Assembly (NCBI GenBank): GCA_963575745.1
Contig: CAUYUJ010008125.1
Coordinates: forward strand, 429,334-467,602
Length of the DNA stretch: 38,269 nucleotides
Reading direction: 5' to 3'
DNA from: Prorocentrum cordatum
Lineage: Eukaryota > Sar > Dinophyceae > Prorocentrales > Prorocentraceae
Shown here: one piece after another, positions 1 through 8,004 of the stretch
Layout of the letters: every line of letters begins with the position of its first letter
Position numbering within the stretch: the first letter of the stretch is position 1
Position numbers and translations under genes: made by a program
The notes under the pieces: generated by a model
Told to the model about the DNA's origin: nothing
The model's input: only the letters and a program-made list of their open reading frames with translations
Databases searched by the model: none

Positions 1-16
1 AATTTTAGCACCGCAG

Positions 17-463
17 GTGGTATCAGGTCTGTCGTACAGGCGCATGGCGAGCCTGGACGTATTTGTGGCAACACACACGGGACCCATGGGTATTGAGCCG
101 CAATCTATGGCTCTGTGGAATGCCTCCCACGACGTCAACGATGGTATCACCTATTTCCCGAAGCAGGATCATTGGTGGCACATGCCAGTATGGCGTTCTT
201 GCGGGCAGTCCCAGTATGGCAATGTCATGGATTACCAGGTGGATCTGCGTATGCCGGCGCATGTCCAGGGCGTCCTGGCGGTATTGGCGCCCCTCGCACG
301 CACGGGCGATGTATCCGTGAGGAGGCGTATCGGCACCATGCTTGGACACTTGGCCCCTGATGTATTTCTGCCAGGAGCCCAGCTGGCAGCATTGCGCCCC
401 ATCCGTGCCATCAGGGACGGGCGTATGCCAGAAGATGACGAGCACACGAACTCGTCTCTTTAG
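17..463 (+). CDS. Open frame of unknown status, 148 codons
   Basis: An uninterrupted frame runs from an early ATG to a TAG at 461-463, next to a CT-rich tract. The composition is fairly protein-like (HDVND, DHWWHMPVW, MDYQVDLRMPAH), without the simple-repeat bias of the DNA downstream. However, the opposite strand is also open across the same interval, so openness alone is weak evidence. I recognise no domain. It may be the end of a gene or element that begins left of the window, or a non-coding repeat that happens to be open. The bases at 19-27 read TGGTATCAG, which resembles a primer-binding site for initiator tRNA-Met; see the findings. Confidence 0.2.
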   Translation: MVSGLSYRRMASLDVFVATHTGPMGIEPQSMALWNASHDVNDGITYFPKQDHWWHMPVWRSCGQSQYGNVMDYQVDLRMPAHVQGVLAVLAPLARTGDVSVRRRIGTMLGHLAPDVFLPGAQLAALRPIRAIRDGRMPEDDEHTNSSL

Positions 464-543
464 AGCCGCGGCGGGGAAAAGACGGTGGGTGGGCGTGCAA
501 GCGCCGTTCCCGCCCCTCCTCTCTCTTCTCTCCTTTCCTCCTT

Positions 544-572
544 GTCCTGCTCCTCCTCCTCCTCCTCCTCCA
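544..572. repeat. (TCC)n microsatellite
   Basis: A short pyrimidine tract of CTC/TCC triplets separates the first open frame from the 12-bp tandem array. Confidence 0.8.
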
Positions 573-596
573 GCGGGGGGCGTGAGGATCCGGCAT

Positions 597-815
597 CGCT
601 CACAACCATCGGGACAACCATCGGGACAACCATCGGAACAACCATCGGGACAACCATCGGGACAATCATCGGGACAGTCATCGGGACAACGATCGGGACA
701 AGCGCAACCATCAGGACAACCATCGGGGCAATCATCGGGACAACGATCGGGACAACCACAACCATCAGGACAACCATCGGGACAACCATCGAGACAACCA
801 TCGGGACAACCATAT
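597..815. repeat. 12-bp tandem array, unit CATCGGGACAAC
   Basis: About 18 copies of a 12-bp unit with point variants (CATCAGGACAAC, GATCGGGACAAG and others). Because the unit is a multiple of three, several frames stay open: SGQP repeats on the plus strand and CPDG-type repeats on the minus strand. The openness is a product of the period rather than evidence for a protein. Confidence 0.85.
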
Positions 816-951
816 CCTCTCTCTCTTGTGTATTCCCACATCCCTCAGGAATTTGCCCTAAAGATGTGATCAACTATCTTGTGAGTACGTATCATGTGTA
901 TCATGTGTATCATGTACCATATGCATCATATGCAACAGATGTTCTGTGGAA

Positions 952-1031
952 GGCTTAACAACTTCTGTGGGTTAACAAGGCTTAACAACTTCTGTGGGTG
1001 TACGAACGTAGGCTTAACAACTTCTGTGGGT
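952..1031. repeat. Three copies of a ~20-bp repeat
   Basis: GGCTTAACAACTTCTGTGGG occurs at 952, 979 and 1011, with irregular spacers of 7 and 12 bases between copies. Confidence 0.8.
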
Positions 1032-1246
1032 GTGTACTCCACGCCAGTGTAGTAGCCACGGTCGTCCGCAGGCCACGAAGTGAAGTGTCCGAACGTCATA
1101 GGGCGGGAAGCTGGGTGTGGGTGGTGGCGAAGAGTCGTGTGGGTATTTGGTAGAGCTTGCACTGCCCCCCCACAAAGTGGGGGTATTGGCTGGCGTCGCA
1201 TGAAAACCCTGGCACTGGTGAGAACACTGAGCGTTCGGGTAAAGTG

Positions 1247-1247
1247 A

Positions 1248-1283
<36 letters not shown>

Positions 1284-1305
1284 TTGGTGTTGTTGCTGTT
1301 GTTGT
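1247..1305. repeat. (GTT)n microsatellite, first copy
   Basis: About 60 bases of GTT triplets with a few GAT and GCT interruptions. It directly precedes a module that is duplicated at 2.9 kb, where a second (GTT)n tract also precedes it. Confidence 0.85.
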
Positions 1306-1490
1306 AGAATTTTCATTTCCGAAGAATAATTACGGTTGATCCCCCCTCACCGGTGCGTATGGTTTTTTCTCAATCAAAGTGTGCCCCTCGACGCTCGCAC
1401 CCTGTTTTTTTTGACAGGGAAAGTCTTGATGCTCAAACTGTGCCCCTGGTCCCCAGGTTACAACAACAACGACTCCCGCTTGAGACCTCC
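1306..1490 (+). repeat. Dispersed module, copy 1 (partner at 2917-3092)
   Basis: This stretch shares an ordered series of short blocks with 2917-3092: a GTTGA-CCCCCCTC block, CAATCAAAGTG/CAATGAAAGTG, CGCACCCTGTTTTT/TCGCCCTGTTTTT, GGAAGTCTTG-like, then ACAACAACA...CTCCCGC. Both copies follow a (GTT)n tract, as in a mobile short repeat or a segmental duplication whose microsatellite end expanded. No open frame is conserved between the copies. Confidence 0.6.
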
Positions 1491-1765
1491 TCATGATTTA
1501 GCCAGGACCCCCGCTCTCGCCCGAGACTTCCTCGCATTTTATCCAGGAATCGCGCTCTCGCTGGGGACTTGCAATTTATGTAGGAATCGTTCTCCTGGCG
1601 CTCTGGAGTCGCGCTCTCGCTGGAGACTTGCTTGCAATGTACTGACGAATAGCGCCCTTGCGTTGGAATTTCTTGCAATTTACTCAAGCGCCGCGCTCCC
1701 GACACCCAGGCACCCAGGAGTCGCGCTCACGCTTAGGACTCCCTCACAGATTACCTAGGAATCGG
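1478..1765. repeat. Diverged tandem repeat, unit about 42-50 bp
   Basis: The theme CGCGCTCTCGCTGG-GACTT...GCAATTTA...AGGAATCG recurs about six times with strong divergence and variable spacing, so this is an old satellite. No gene is supported. Confidence 0.6.
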
Positions 1766-2515
1766 CATCTCGCTGCCCTTCGTGGCCGCGTTGCAGCCCT
1801 TCGTGGCCCCCTCGCTTTGTTTCGTGGTCCCGTTGCAGGCCTTCGTGGCCCCCTCGCTTTTTTTCGTGGCCCCGTCGCAGCCCTTCGTGGCCTCCTCGCT
1901 GCCCTTCGTGTCCCCGTTGCAGCCCCTTGTGGCCCCCTCGCTTTGTCTCGTGGCCCCGTTGCAGCCCTTCGTGGCCCCCTCGTTGCCCTTTGTGGCCCCG
2001 TTGCAGCCCTTCGTGGCCCCGTGCAACCCTTCGTGGCCCCCTCGCAGCCCTTCGTGGCCCCCTCGCTGCTTCTCGTGGCCCTATATATGTATGCCCTTTG
2101 TGGCCCCCGCTCGTTCGCGCCCGTGGTGGCCCAATGTGCATGCCCTTCGTGGCCCCGCTGTCGCCCTTTGTGGCCCCCTCGCTGCCCTTCGTGGCCCCGT
2201 TGCTGCCATCAGTGGCCCAGTCCTTGCCCCCGGCCCAACATACGTATGCCCTTCGTGGCCCCCGCTCGTTCGCGCCCGTTGTGGCCCCATGTGCATGCCC
2301 TTCGTGGCCCCGCTGTCGCCGTTTGTGGCCCCCTCACTGTCCTACGTGGCCCAGTTGCTACCCTCAGTGGCCCCATCGTTGCCTTCTGTGGCCCCGCATT
2401 ATCTGCCCTTCGTGGCCCCCGCTCGTTCGCGCTCTTCGTGGCCCCATACGCATTCCCTTCGTGTCCCCGCTGTCGCCCTTCGTGGCCTACTTCGTGTCCT
2501 TCGTGGCCCTGCTGT
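1766..2515. repeat. TTCGTGGCCCC satellite with higher-order structure
   Basis: The first half (1766-2080) is a roughly 21-bp tandem repeat of the theme CCCTTCGTGGCCCCCTCG. The second half is organised in higher-order units of about 155 bp: the marker CCCCCGCTCGTTCGCG occurs at 2104, 2259 and 2416. Several frames are open on both strands because few stop codons occur in the unit, so I do not call a protein. Confidence 0.8.
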
Positions 2516-2529
2516 CGTTCTTTCTCGCT

Positions 2530-2573
2530 CTCGCTTTCGCTCGTCGTGTTCGTCGCCGTCGACGTCGTCGACG

Positions 2574-2611
<38 letters not shown>

Positions 2612-2625
2612 GTCGTGGTCGGTCC
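2530..2625. repeat. (GTC)n microsatellite
   Basis: CGT/GTC triplets run for about 90 bases. Downstream, at 2656-2720, the 19-mer GGTCCGCGGCCGCCCCGCC is present twice. Confidence 0.8.
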
Positions 2626-2775
2626 CCTGTCCGTCCCTCTTGGGGTCGGGTCGGCGGTCCGCGGCCGCCCCGCCGATCAGCGCTGCCGCTGGCCAGGCCG
2701 ACGGTCCGCGGCCGCCCCGCCGCTTGCCGGGGCCCGGCCTGCATGGGAAGAGAGGTATACCCCCCAAAAGGGGTT

Positions 2776-2778
2776 TGC

Positions 2779-2824
<46 letters not shown>

Positions 2825-2915
2825 CTTCTTCTTCTTCTTCTTCTTCTTCTTCTTCTTCTTGTTGTCCTTGTTGTTATTGTTGTTCTTGTTGTTGTAGCTG
2901 CTGCTGTTGTTATTG
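2776..2915. repeat. Compound (GTT)n-(CTT)n microsatellite
   Basis: About 47 bases of GTT triplets pass directly into about 39 bases of CTT triplets and then a mixed GTT/CCT/GCT tail. It lies immediately before the second copy of the dispersed module. Confidence 0.9.
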
Positions 2916-2916
2916 T

Positions 2917-3092
2917 TGCTGAGCTTTCATATCTCAACAACAAGTATTGTTGACCCCCCTCTGCATTTTTCAATGAAAGTGCTCCTCCGGGGCTCTCGCC
3001 CTGTTTTTACAAGAGGAAGTCTTGCGGCTCAGATTGAGTCGTTATCCCCCGAACTACAACAACAACAGCTCCCGCCTGATAGTTCCTGACCA
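2917..3092 (+). repeat. Dispersed module, copy 2 (partner at 1306-1490)
   Basis: It contains the same block order as copy 1: TTGACCCCCCTC, CAATGAAAGTG, TCGCCCTGTTTTT, GGAAGTCTTG, then CTACAACAACAACAGCTCCCGCC. The 3' boundary lies near 3090. Confidence 0.6.
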
Positions 3093-3689
3093 TGTATTCA
3101 AACATCGCTCCTCGTGCTGTAGCCGACTCGCTTATTTCTTCACGTCCAGCTTCGTGCAGCCGATTCGCGAATTCCCCCGTTCTGCAGTCATTGTGCGCGC
3201 TCCGGTACTCACTTAACCAGGCATGGTCGTTCTGAGCGTGCCCCTTCCCCTCCTCGCGCACTCCTCCTCCTCCTCCTCCTCCTCCTCCCCCTCCTCCTCC
3301 TCCTCCTCCTGCCGCACGCGGTGCCGAAGTCGGCCACGTGAGTCCTGCGCCTGCTTCCGAACGCGGCGAGGACTCGCTGCTGCGACAGAGAAGTGCCACA
3401 GTCAGAGCCCAGCCTCACATTGATAGCCTCCGGGGCAGGGCGCCCCCGCATCCCTCTGCTCCTTGGCCTTGCGCTCTCTCTGTGTCCTCCGCCCAGTGGC
3501 ACCCTAGCTCTGGCCTCTGGCATTAAGTCGGGCCTGTCCCTCTACAGGGGAAGTGTTCCAAAATGGTCAAAAAATAATACGGGGACGATTGCGAAGGCCT
3601 GACGGCCGGTGCCGCCGACCCTGTTCGCAATGCGCAGCAAGAGGCACGGGCTGTGGGATGGTTTGGGGGAACGGGGAGAAGGGCGAGAA
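3093..3689. other. Non-repetitive spacer with one (TCC)n tract; no gene recognised
   Basis: Apart from a (TCC)n tract at 3255-3312, this is mixed GC-rich DNA. Short open frames exist on both strands, but none has a recognisable motif or convincing composition. Confidence 0.5.
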
Positions 3690-5172
3690 GGTGGGGGAGG
3701 GAGGTGTCGTATCTGACCCGGGACTTCCCCGGGACTCCCCCGGGACCCCCCCCGGGACCTCCTCTCCCCCCCCCGTCGGGGAAGGGAAAGGGAAGGGGCT
3801 TCCCTTCGACTCAATGACGACGTTGCTCAAGGTCGGTACGGGGGGGGGGCGTCGTATCTGACCCGGGGGGGGGGTCGATACCCCCCCCCCCCCCTCCCGG
3901 CGGGGGAGGGATCAAGGGAAGGGGCTTCCCTTCGACTGAATTACGACGTTGCTCAAGGTCGGTACGGGGGGGGGGCGTCGTATCTGACCCGGGGGGGGGT
4001 CGATACCCCCCCCCCCCTCCCGGCGGGGAAGGGAAAGGGAAGGGGCTTCCCTTCGACTGAATTACGACGTTGCTCAAGGTCGGTACGGGGGGGGGGCGTC
4101 GTATCTGACCCGGGAGGGGGGGGGGTCGATGCCCCCCCCCCCCCCCGGCGGGGAAGGGAAAGGGAAGGGGCTTCCCTTCGACTGAATTACGACGTTGCTC
4201 AAGGTCGGTACGGGGGGGGGGCGTCGTATCTGACCCGGGGGGGGGTCGATACCCCCCCCCCCTCCCCCCCCCGTCGGGGAAGGGAAAGGGAAGGGGCTTC
4301 CCTTCGACTCAATTACGACGTTGCTCAAGGTCGGTACGGGGGGGGGGCGTCGTATCTGACCCGGGGGGGGGACCCCCCCTCCCGAAGGGATCAAAGAAAG
4401 GGTTCCCTTCGACTGATTAGACGTTATCAAGTCGTACGGGGTGGGCGTCCTATCCTACCCGGGGGGGGTACGATGCCCCCCCCCCCCTCTCCCGCGGGGA
4501 AGGGATCAAAGGGAAGGGGCTTCCCTTCGACTGAATTACGACGTTGCTCAAGGTCGGCTTGGCTCGAACCCCCCCCCCCCCTCCCGGCGGGGAATGGAAA
4601 GGGAACGGGCTTCCCTTCGACTGAATTACGACGTTTCTCAAGGTCGGTACGGGGGGGGCGTCGTATCTGACCCGGGGGGGGGGTCGATACCCCCCCCCCC
4701 CCCGGCGGGGAAGGGATCAAAGGGAAGGGCTTCCCTTCGACGACGAATTACGAAGGTTGCTCAAGGTCGGTACGGGGGGGGGGCGTCGTATCTGACCGGG
4801 GGGGGGGGTCGATACCCCCCCCCCCCCGGCGGGGAAGGGAAAGGGAAGGGGTTTCCCTTCGATGAATTACGACGTTGCTCAAGGTCCGGGGGGGGGGGCG
4901 TCGTATCTGACCCGGGGGGGGGGTCGATACCCCCCCCCCCCCGGCCCCTTCCCGACGTTGCTCAAGGTCGGTACTTGAATAAGGCGGGGAAGGGATCAAA
5001 GGGAAGGGGCTTCCCTTCGACTGAATTACGACGTTGCTCAAGGTCGGTACGGGGGGGGGCGTCGTATCTGACCCGGGGGGGGGGTCGATACCCCCCCCCC
5101 CTCCCGGCGGGGAAGGGATCAAAGGGAAGGGGCTTCCCTTCGACTGAATTACGACGTTGCTCAAGGTCGGCT
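3690..5172. repeat. 119-126-bp satellite with G-run/C-run palindromes, about 12 copies
   Basis: The core CGTTGCTCAAGGTCGG recurs near 3821, 3947, 4068, 4193, 4319, 4542, 4632 (variant), 4754 (variant), 4873, 4956, 5032 and 5155. Each unit reads: a purine block (GGGGAAGGGAAAGGGAAGGGG), CTTCCCTTCGACTGAATTACGA, the core, a G-run, CGTCGTATCTGACCC, a second G-run, TCGATA or TCGATG, then a run of 9 to 14 C. The second G-run and the C-run flank a TCGA centre and form a perfect hairpin. Homopolymer lengths differ between copies, and some units are truncated (4380-4440, 4560-4630, 4940-4980). No gene. Confidence 0.9.
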
Positions 5173-5530
5173 TGGCTCGAGCGGCTCGGGCGCGGCTCGG
5201 GCGGCTGGGGCGCAGGACAGAGACGACGAGTACAAATAATAACGGAGATGACGGCTCGAACGGAAAAGCTCCTCACACACGCCGACAGGGTCGGCGGATT
5301 TTTTGTCAATTTTTGGCAATTTTGGGAGTATTGTTGGGGTATTTTTCATTTTCCGCCAAACATCCCCCTGTATGGGGGACAGGCCCGACCTAACCCTGGC
5401 ACCTTGGCGCGTTCTGGGTGCGTGTCCCTATGCACCACCCGCGCCGCCGATTCGGACTGTGCCCCTCTTCTTCCCCCTTCGTGACCCCTTCCTCTTCCCC
5501 CATCCCGTCTCCTTTTTTGTAAATTCTGTT
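5173..5530. other. Spacer without recognised gene
   Basis: A CTCGAGCGGCTCGGGCG-rich start is followed by a T-rich interval (5295-5355) and GC-rich DNA. I see no conserved motif. Confidence 0.4.
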
Positions 5531-5537
5531 TTATGTA

Positions 5538-5606
5538 TCTTTCTCTCTCTCTCTCTCTCTCTCACTCTCTCTCACACACTCTCTCTCTCTCTGTCTCTCT
5601 CCCGTC
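5538..5606. repeat. (CT)n microsatellite
   Basis: CT dinucleotides with occasional CACA and TGT interruptions. Confidence 0.85.
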
Positions 5607-5709
5607 TCACACTTTCTCGGCCGCACGTTTCGAGAGGCGACCTTAAGGGCATGAGGCTTGCATCGTGTTGTCGTTATGAAGAAAAATCGCCCACCCCGAG
5701 ACATCGGGA

Positions 5710-5862
5710 GACGTTGACCGACCACCTCACCGATCCTGGCCAGGCTCATCTTGGACGCTGGACGGTGTATACAAACCTCCTGGCTTGGCCAGGGAGGCAC
5801 AGAGAACGATCCTGGGTCCAGGATCGGCTTGGCCAGCATCGGCGAGGTGGTCGGTTGACGTC
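5710..5862. repeat. Long imperfect inverted repeat (hairpin)
   Basis: The left arm 5710-5754 (begins GACGTTGACCGACCACCTC) and right arm 5818-5862 (ends GAGGTGGTCGGTTGACGTC) are near-perfect reverse complements over 45 bases, with about eight mismatches by eye. The 63-base loop holds its own hairpin at about 5777-5798 (CCTCCTGGC...GCCAGGGAGG). This could be a miniature TIR element or a transcribed structured RNA. It lies in no recognised gene. Confidence 0.8.
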
Positions 5863-5985
5863 CCCCGAAGAGAGGCGGAACTACTGGCATCCATGCGGCA
5901 GCTCGACCAGCGCTTGCTGAAGCTCGGCGCCTCCGTGCAGCAGCAGCAGCAGGGTCCCCCGCCAGGCCGCGGCGAGGAGATGCCT

Positions 5986-6172
5986 GAGTCGCCGTTGCCG
6001 TCGACGTTGCCGCCGTCGCTACCGCCGCCGCCGCCGCGGCTGTCGCCATCGCCGTCGCCGTCGTCGCCGCCATCGCCGCCGTCGTCGTGCTCGCCGCCGC
6101 CGCTGCCGTGCCGCTGTCGTCGCGGCTGCCATCACCTTTTCCTGCCGCTCGTTGTCGTCGTCGTCGTCGGTC
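5986..6172. repeat. CCG/GTCGCC and (GTC)n low-complexity tract
   Basis: GCCGCCG and GTCGCC triplets, ending in a (GTC)n run at about 6150-6170. Open frames here encode only serine, proline or arginine runs. Confidence 0.75.
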
Positions 6173-6245
6173 GAGGTTCGATCTTTGTTTGTGTGTTCCC
6201 CAATCAGAGCTTGCCTCTGTAGGGGTCCTAGCGGATTATAGGGTT

Positions 6246-6415
6246 AGGTGAGGTTCGTCGCCGATTTCGGTGGCCGGGCCCGGGTGCCCGGGTGCCCGGG
6301 TGCCCGGCGGTGCCCGGGTGCCCGGGTGGCCGGTGAGGTTCGTCGCCGATTTCCGTGGCCTGGCCCGGGTGCCCGGGTGCCCGGGTGCCCGGGGGTGCCC
6401 GGGTGCCCGGGGGTG
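6246..6415. repeat. Two-unit duplication carrying (CCCGGGTG)n
   Basis: The phrase GGTGAGGTTCGTCGCCGATTT occurs at about 6247 and 6331, each time followed by CCGTGGC/CGGTGGC and a CCCGGGTG octamer array. Confidence 0.85.
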
Positions 6416-6702
6416 CCCAATAGCCCAGCAGCCCTATAGCCCTGTAGCCCTATAGCCCTATAGCCGTATAGCCTTATAGCCCTGTAGCCCTATAGCCTTA
6501 TATCCCTATAGCCCTAATAGCCTTACATCCCTATAGCCCTATAGGCCCATAGCCCATCTAGCTCTATAGCCCCATAGCCCTATAGCCTTATGGCCCTATA
6601 GGTCACAGTCCTATAGCCCTATAGCCCTACAGCCCTATAGCCCGATAGCCCTATAGCCCGATAGCCCTATAGCCCGATAGCCCTATAGCCCAATAAGGGA
6701 GC
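6416..6702. repeat. Octamer array (CCCTATAG)n
   Basis: About 35 copies of an 8-bp unit CCCTATAG with substitutions. The reverse complement is CTATAGGG, which resembles but does not match plant-type telomere DNA (CCCTAAA). It adjoins the CCCGGGTG octamer array, so two different 8-bp periods sit next to each other. Confidence 0.85.
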
Positions 6703-6719
6703 AATTGCAAGATCAAACA

Positions 6720-6970
6720 AATCTGATTGGGTTTTTTTTCTCGGGCATCATTTTATTTTTGTGTGTTTTCGTTTTGTTTGGGACTCCAGGGACCTCCTGT
6801 AATGTGGAACCGAAGGACGAGGAATAGACGTAATCACAGCACAAATAATACTAATACGGATCTGAAGAATACGAGCAATCATGCAACACGAATGCAATGG
6901 TTGTATTGCTAGTGATGTGATTAATATTAAGACTAGTAACAATCGTAATGGCAATACGAATGCGATCCCA
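6720..6970. other. T-rich start then AATACG-type AT-rich DNA; no gene
   Basis: The second half has the recurring words AATACTAATACGGA, AATACGA and GTAATGGCAATACG. These belong to the same low-complexity class seen at 20846-21130, 22150-22985 and 23593-24357. Confidence 0.5.
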
Positions 6971-7492
6971 ACTCGCGCGCAGCTCAAACCGCACGCATCA
7001 CTGCTCGCACGCAGCTCAATTCGCACGCACTTGACTCGCACCGATCAGCCCGCAAATCTGCACGCCAGCTCATAGTAGGTTTCAGTGACATTGTGCGTGC
7101 GAGTGTAGTCCGCGTGAGTGTTGTTCGTGCGAGTTGAGTGCGTGCGAATTGAGCTGCGTGCGATTCGAGCTTCGTGCGAGTTGAGCTACGTACGAGTCTA
7201 GTCGTGTGAGTTGAGCTCCCTGCGAGTGCACGAGTGGGGCGAGCGCGTACGAGTTGAGCTGCTTTGGTGTTTGCAAGACCCGTCTCGACTGCCTGACTTC
7301 GGGTCCGTCCCTGCAGCTCGTCTCGCATGCAGTCAACTCGCACGCGCTGCTTACATGTCCTCCCGCTCTGTGCCAGCTCGAGACCTTGTGTTTGTGAGAG
7401 TTGAGCTCCATGCGAGTGGAGTCCATGCGAGATGATCTCCGAGAGATTTGAGCTCGGAGCGAACCGAGTTCCGTTGCCAATAACATCGGTTT
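6971..7492. repeat. Diverged ~16-bp GAGCT-CGTGCGAGTT repeats in both orientations
   Basis: Between 6975 and 7065 the word reads CGCACGCAGCTCAA. From about 7095 to 7490 its reverse complement (CGTGCGAGTTGAGCT) dominates with many variants. The orientation switch lies near 7066-7095. Open frames with LARTQLNSHA-type repeats on the minus strand derive from this unit. Confidence 0.7.
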
Positions 7493-7496
7493 GAGC

Positions 7497-7665
7497 TGGG
7501 AGGAGGAGGAGGAGGAGGAGGAGGATGAGAAGGATGAGGGTCGGGTTAAGGTTCAGGCTGTTGGGACACTTCTCCAGAACCCTAAGTTCTACAACGCACA
7601 TCGAGGAGGAGGAGGAGGAGGAGGAGGAGCAGGACGAGGAGGAAGAGGAGGATCATTAGGAGGAA
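7497..7665. repeat. (GGA)n tracts
   Basis: Two GGA/GAG runs (7498-7525 and 7601-7660) surround a short unique stretch. They abut the 5' long terminal repeat. Confidence 0.8.
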
Positions 7666-7679
7666 AAGGATGTGTTAGC

Positions 7680-7847
7680 ACATGATTTGACGAGTGGGTG
7701 AGAAACGCAACTGTGTGTAGTAGCCATATGATCGTCGTTACCGACGCTGTTTGGCTCAAGCATTTCAGTTGTGGAACTGACGCTCGTTTAGCCCACAATA
7801 AAGACGTCGGATCGTTCCCGCTCAATTTCTTCTCCAGGATTTGCATG
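7680..7847 (+). repeat. 5' long terminal repeat of the copia element
   Basis: It aligns without gaps over 168 bases to 18390-18557, with about 32 mismatches by hand count, or roughly 81% identity. Within it, TGATTT at 7683 and TTTGCA ending at 7845 would give canonical 5'-TG...CA-3' termini. It contains GTAGCCAT at about 7721 and TTTGGCTCAAG at about 7749, both of which are words of the dinoflagellate spliced leader. Alternative reading: an unrelated dispersed repeat present twice. The retroelement domains in between make an LTR the better call. Confidence 0.7.
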
Positions 7848-8004
7848 ACAGCGGACCGAGCATAATGGCAGCCGCAGCCGTCGCAGTTGCTCTTCCAGCT
7901 GCACCAGGCGATCCTCGCCCAGAAACGCAGCTCAGGACAGAAACCATTGGCTTAATTTGAATACGGCGCGCTTCATGGAGTTATTGGAAGCGGCATCATA
8001 TAGT

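Noticed and set aside
16-30. TGGTATCAG at the left edge as an LTR-element primer-binding site
   Set aside because: The 9-base word matches the initiator-Met type site, but no upstream LTR is visible in the window and the following frame shows no gag motif. A 9-mer can occur by chance.
2530-2915. Long plus-strand frame through 1658-2953 with poly-Val and poly-Leu
   Set aside because: It reads through a satellite, a (GTC)n tract and (GTT)n/(CTT)n microsatellites. The openness comes from triplet repeats.
4441-5484. 347-codon open frame across the G/C-run satellite
   Set aside because: Other frames and the minus strand are equally open; the sequence is tandem repeat and homopolymers.
6416-6702. 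CCCTATAG array as a telomere
   Set aside because: The unit differs from the plant-type CCCTAAA expected in dinoflagellates, the array is internal and heavily substituted.
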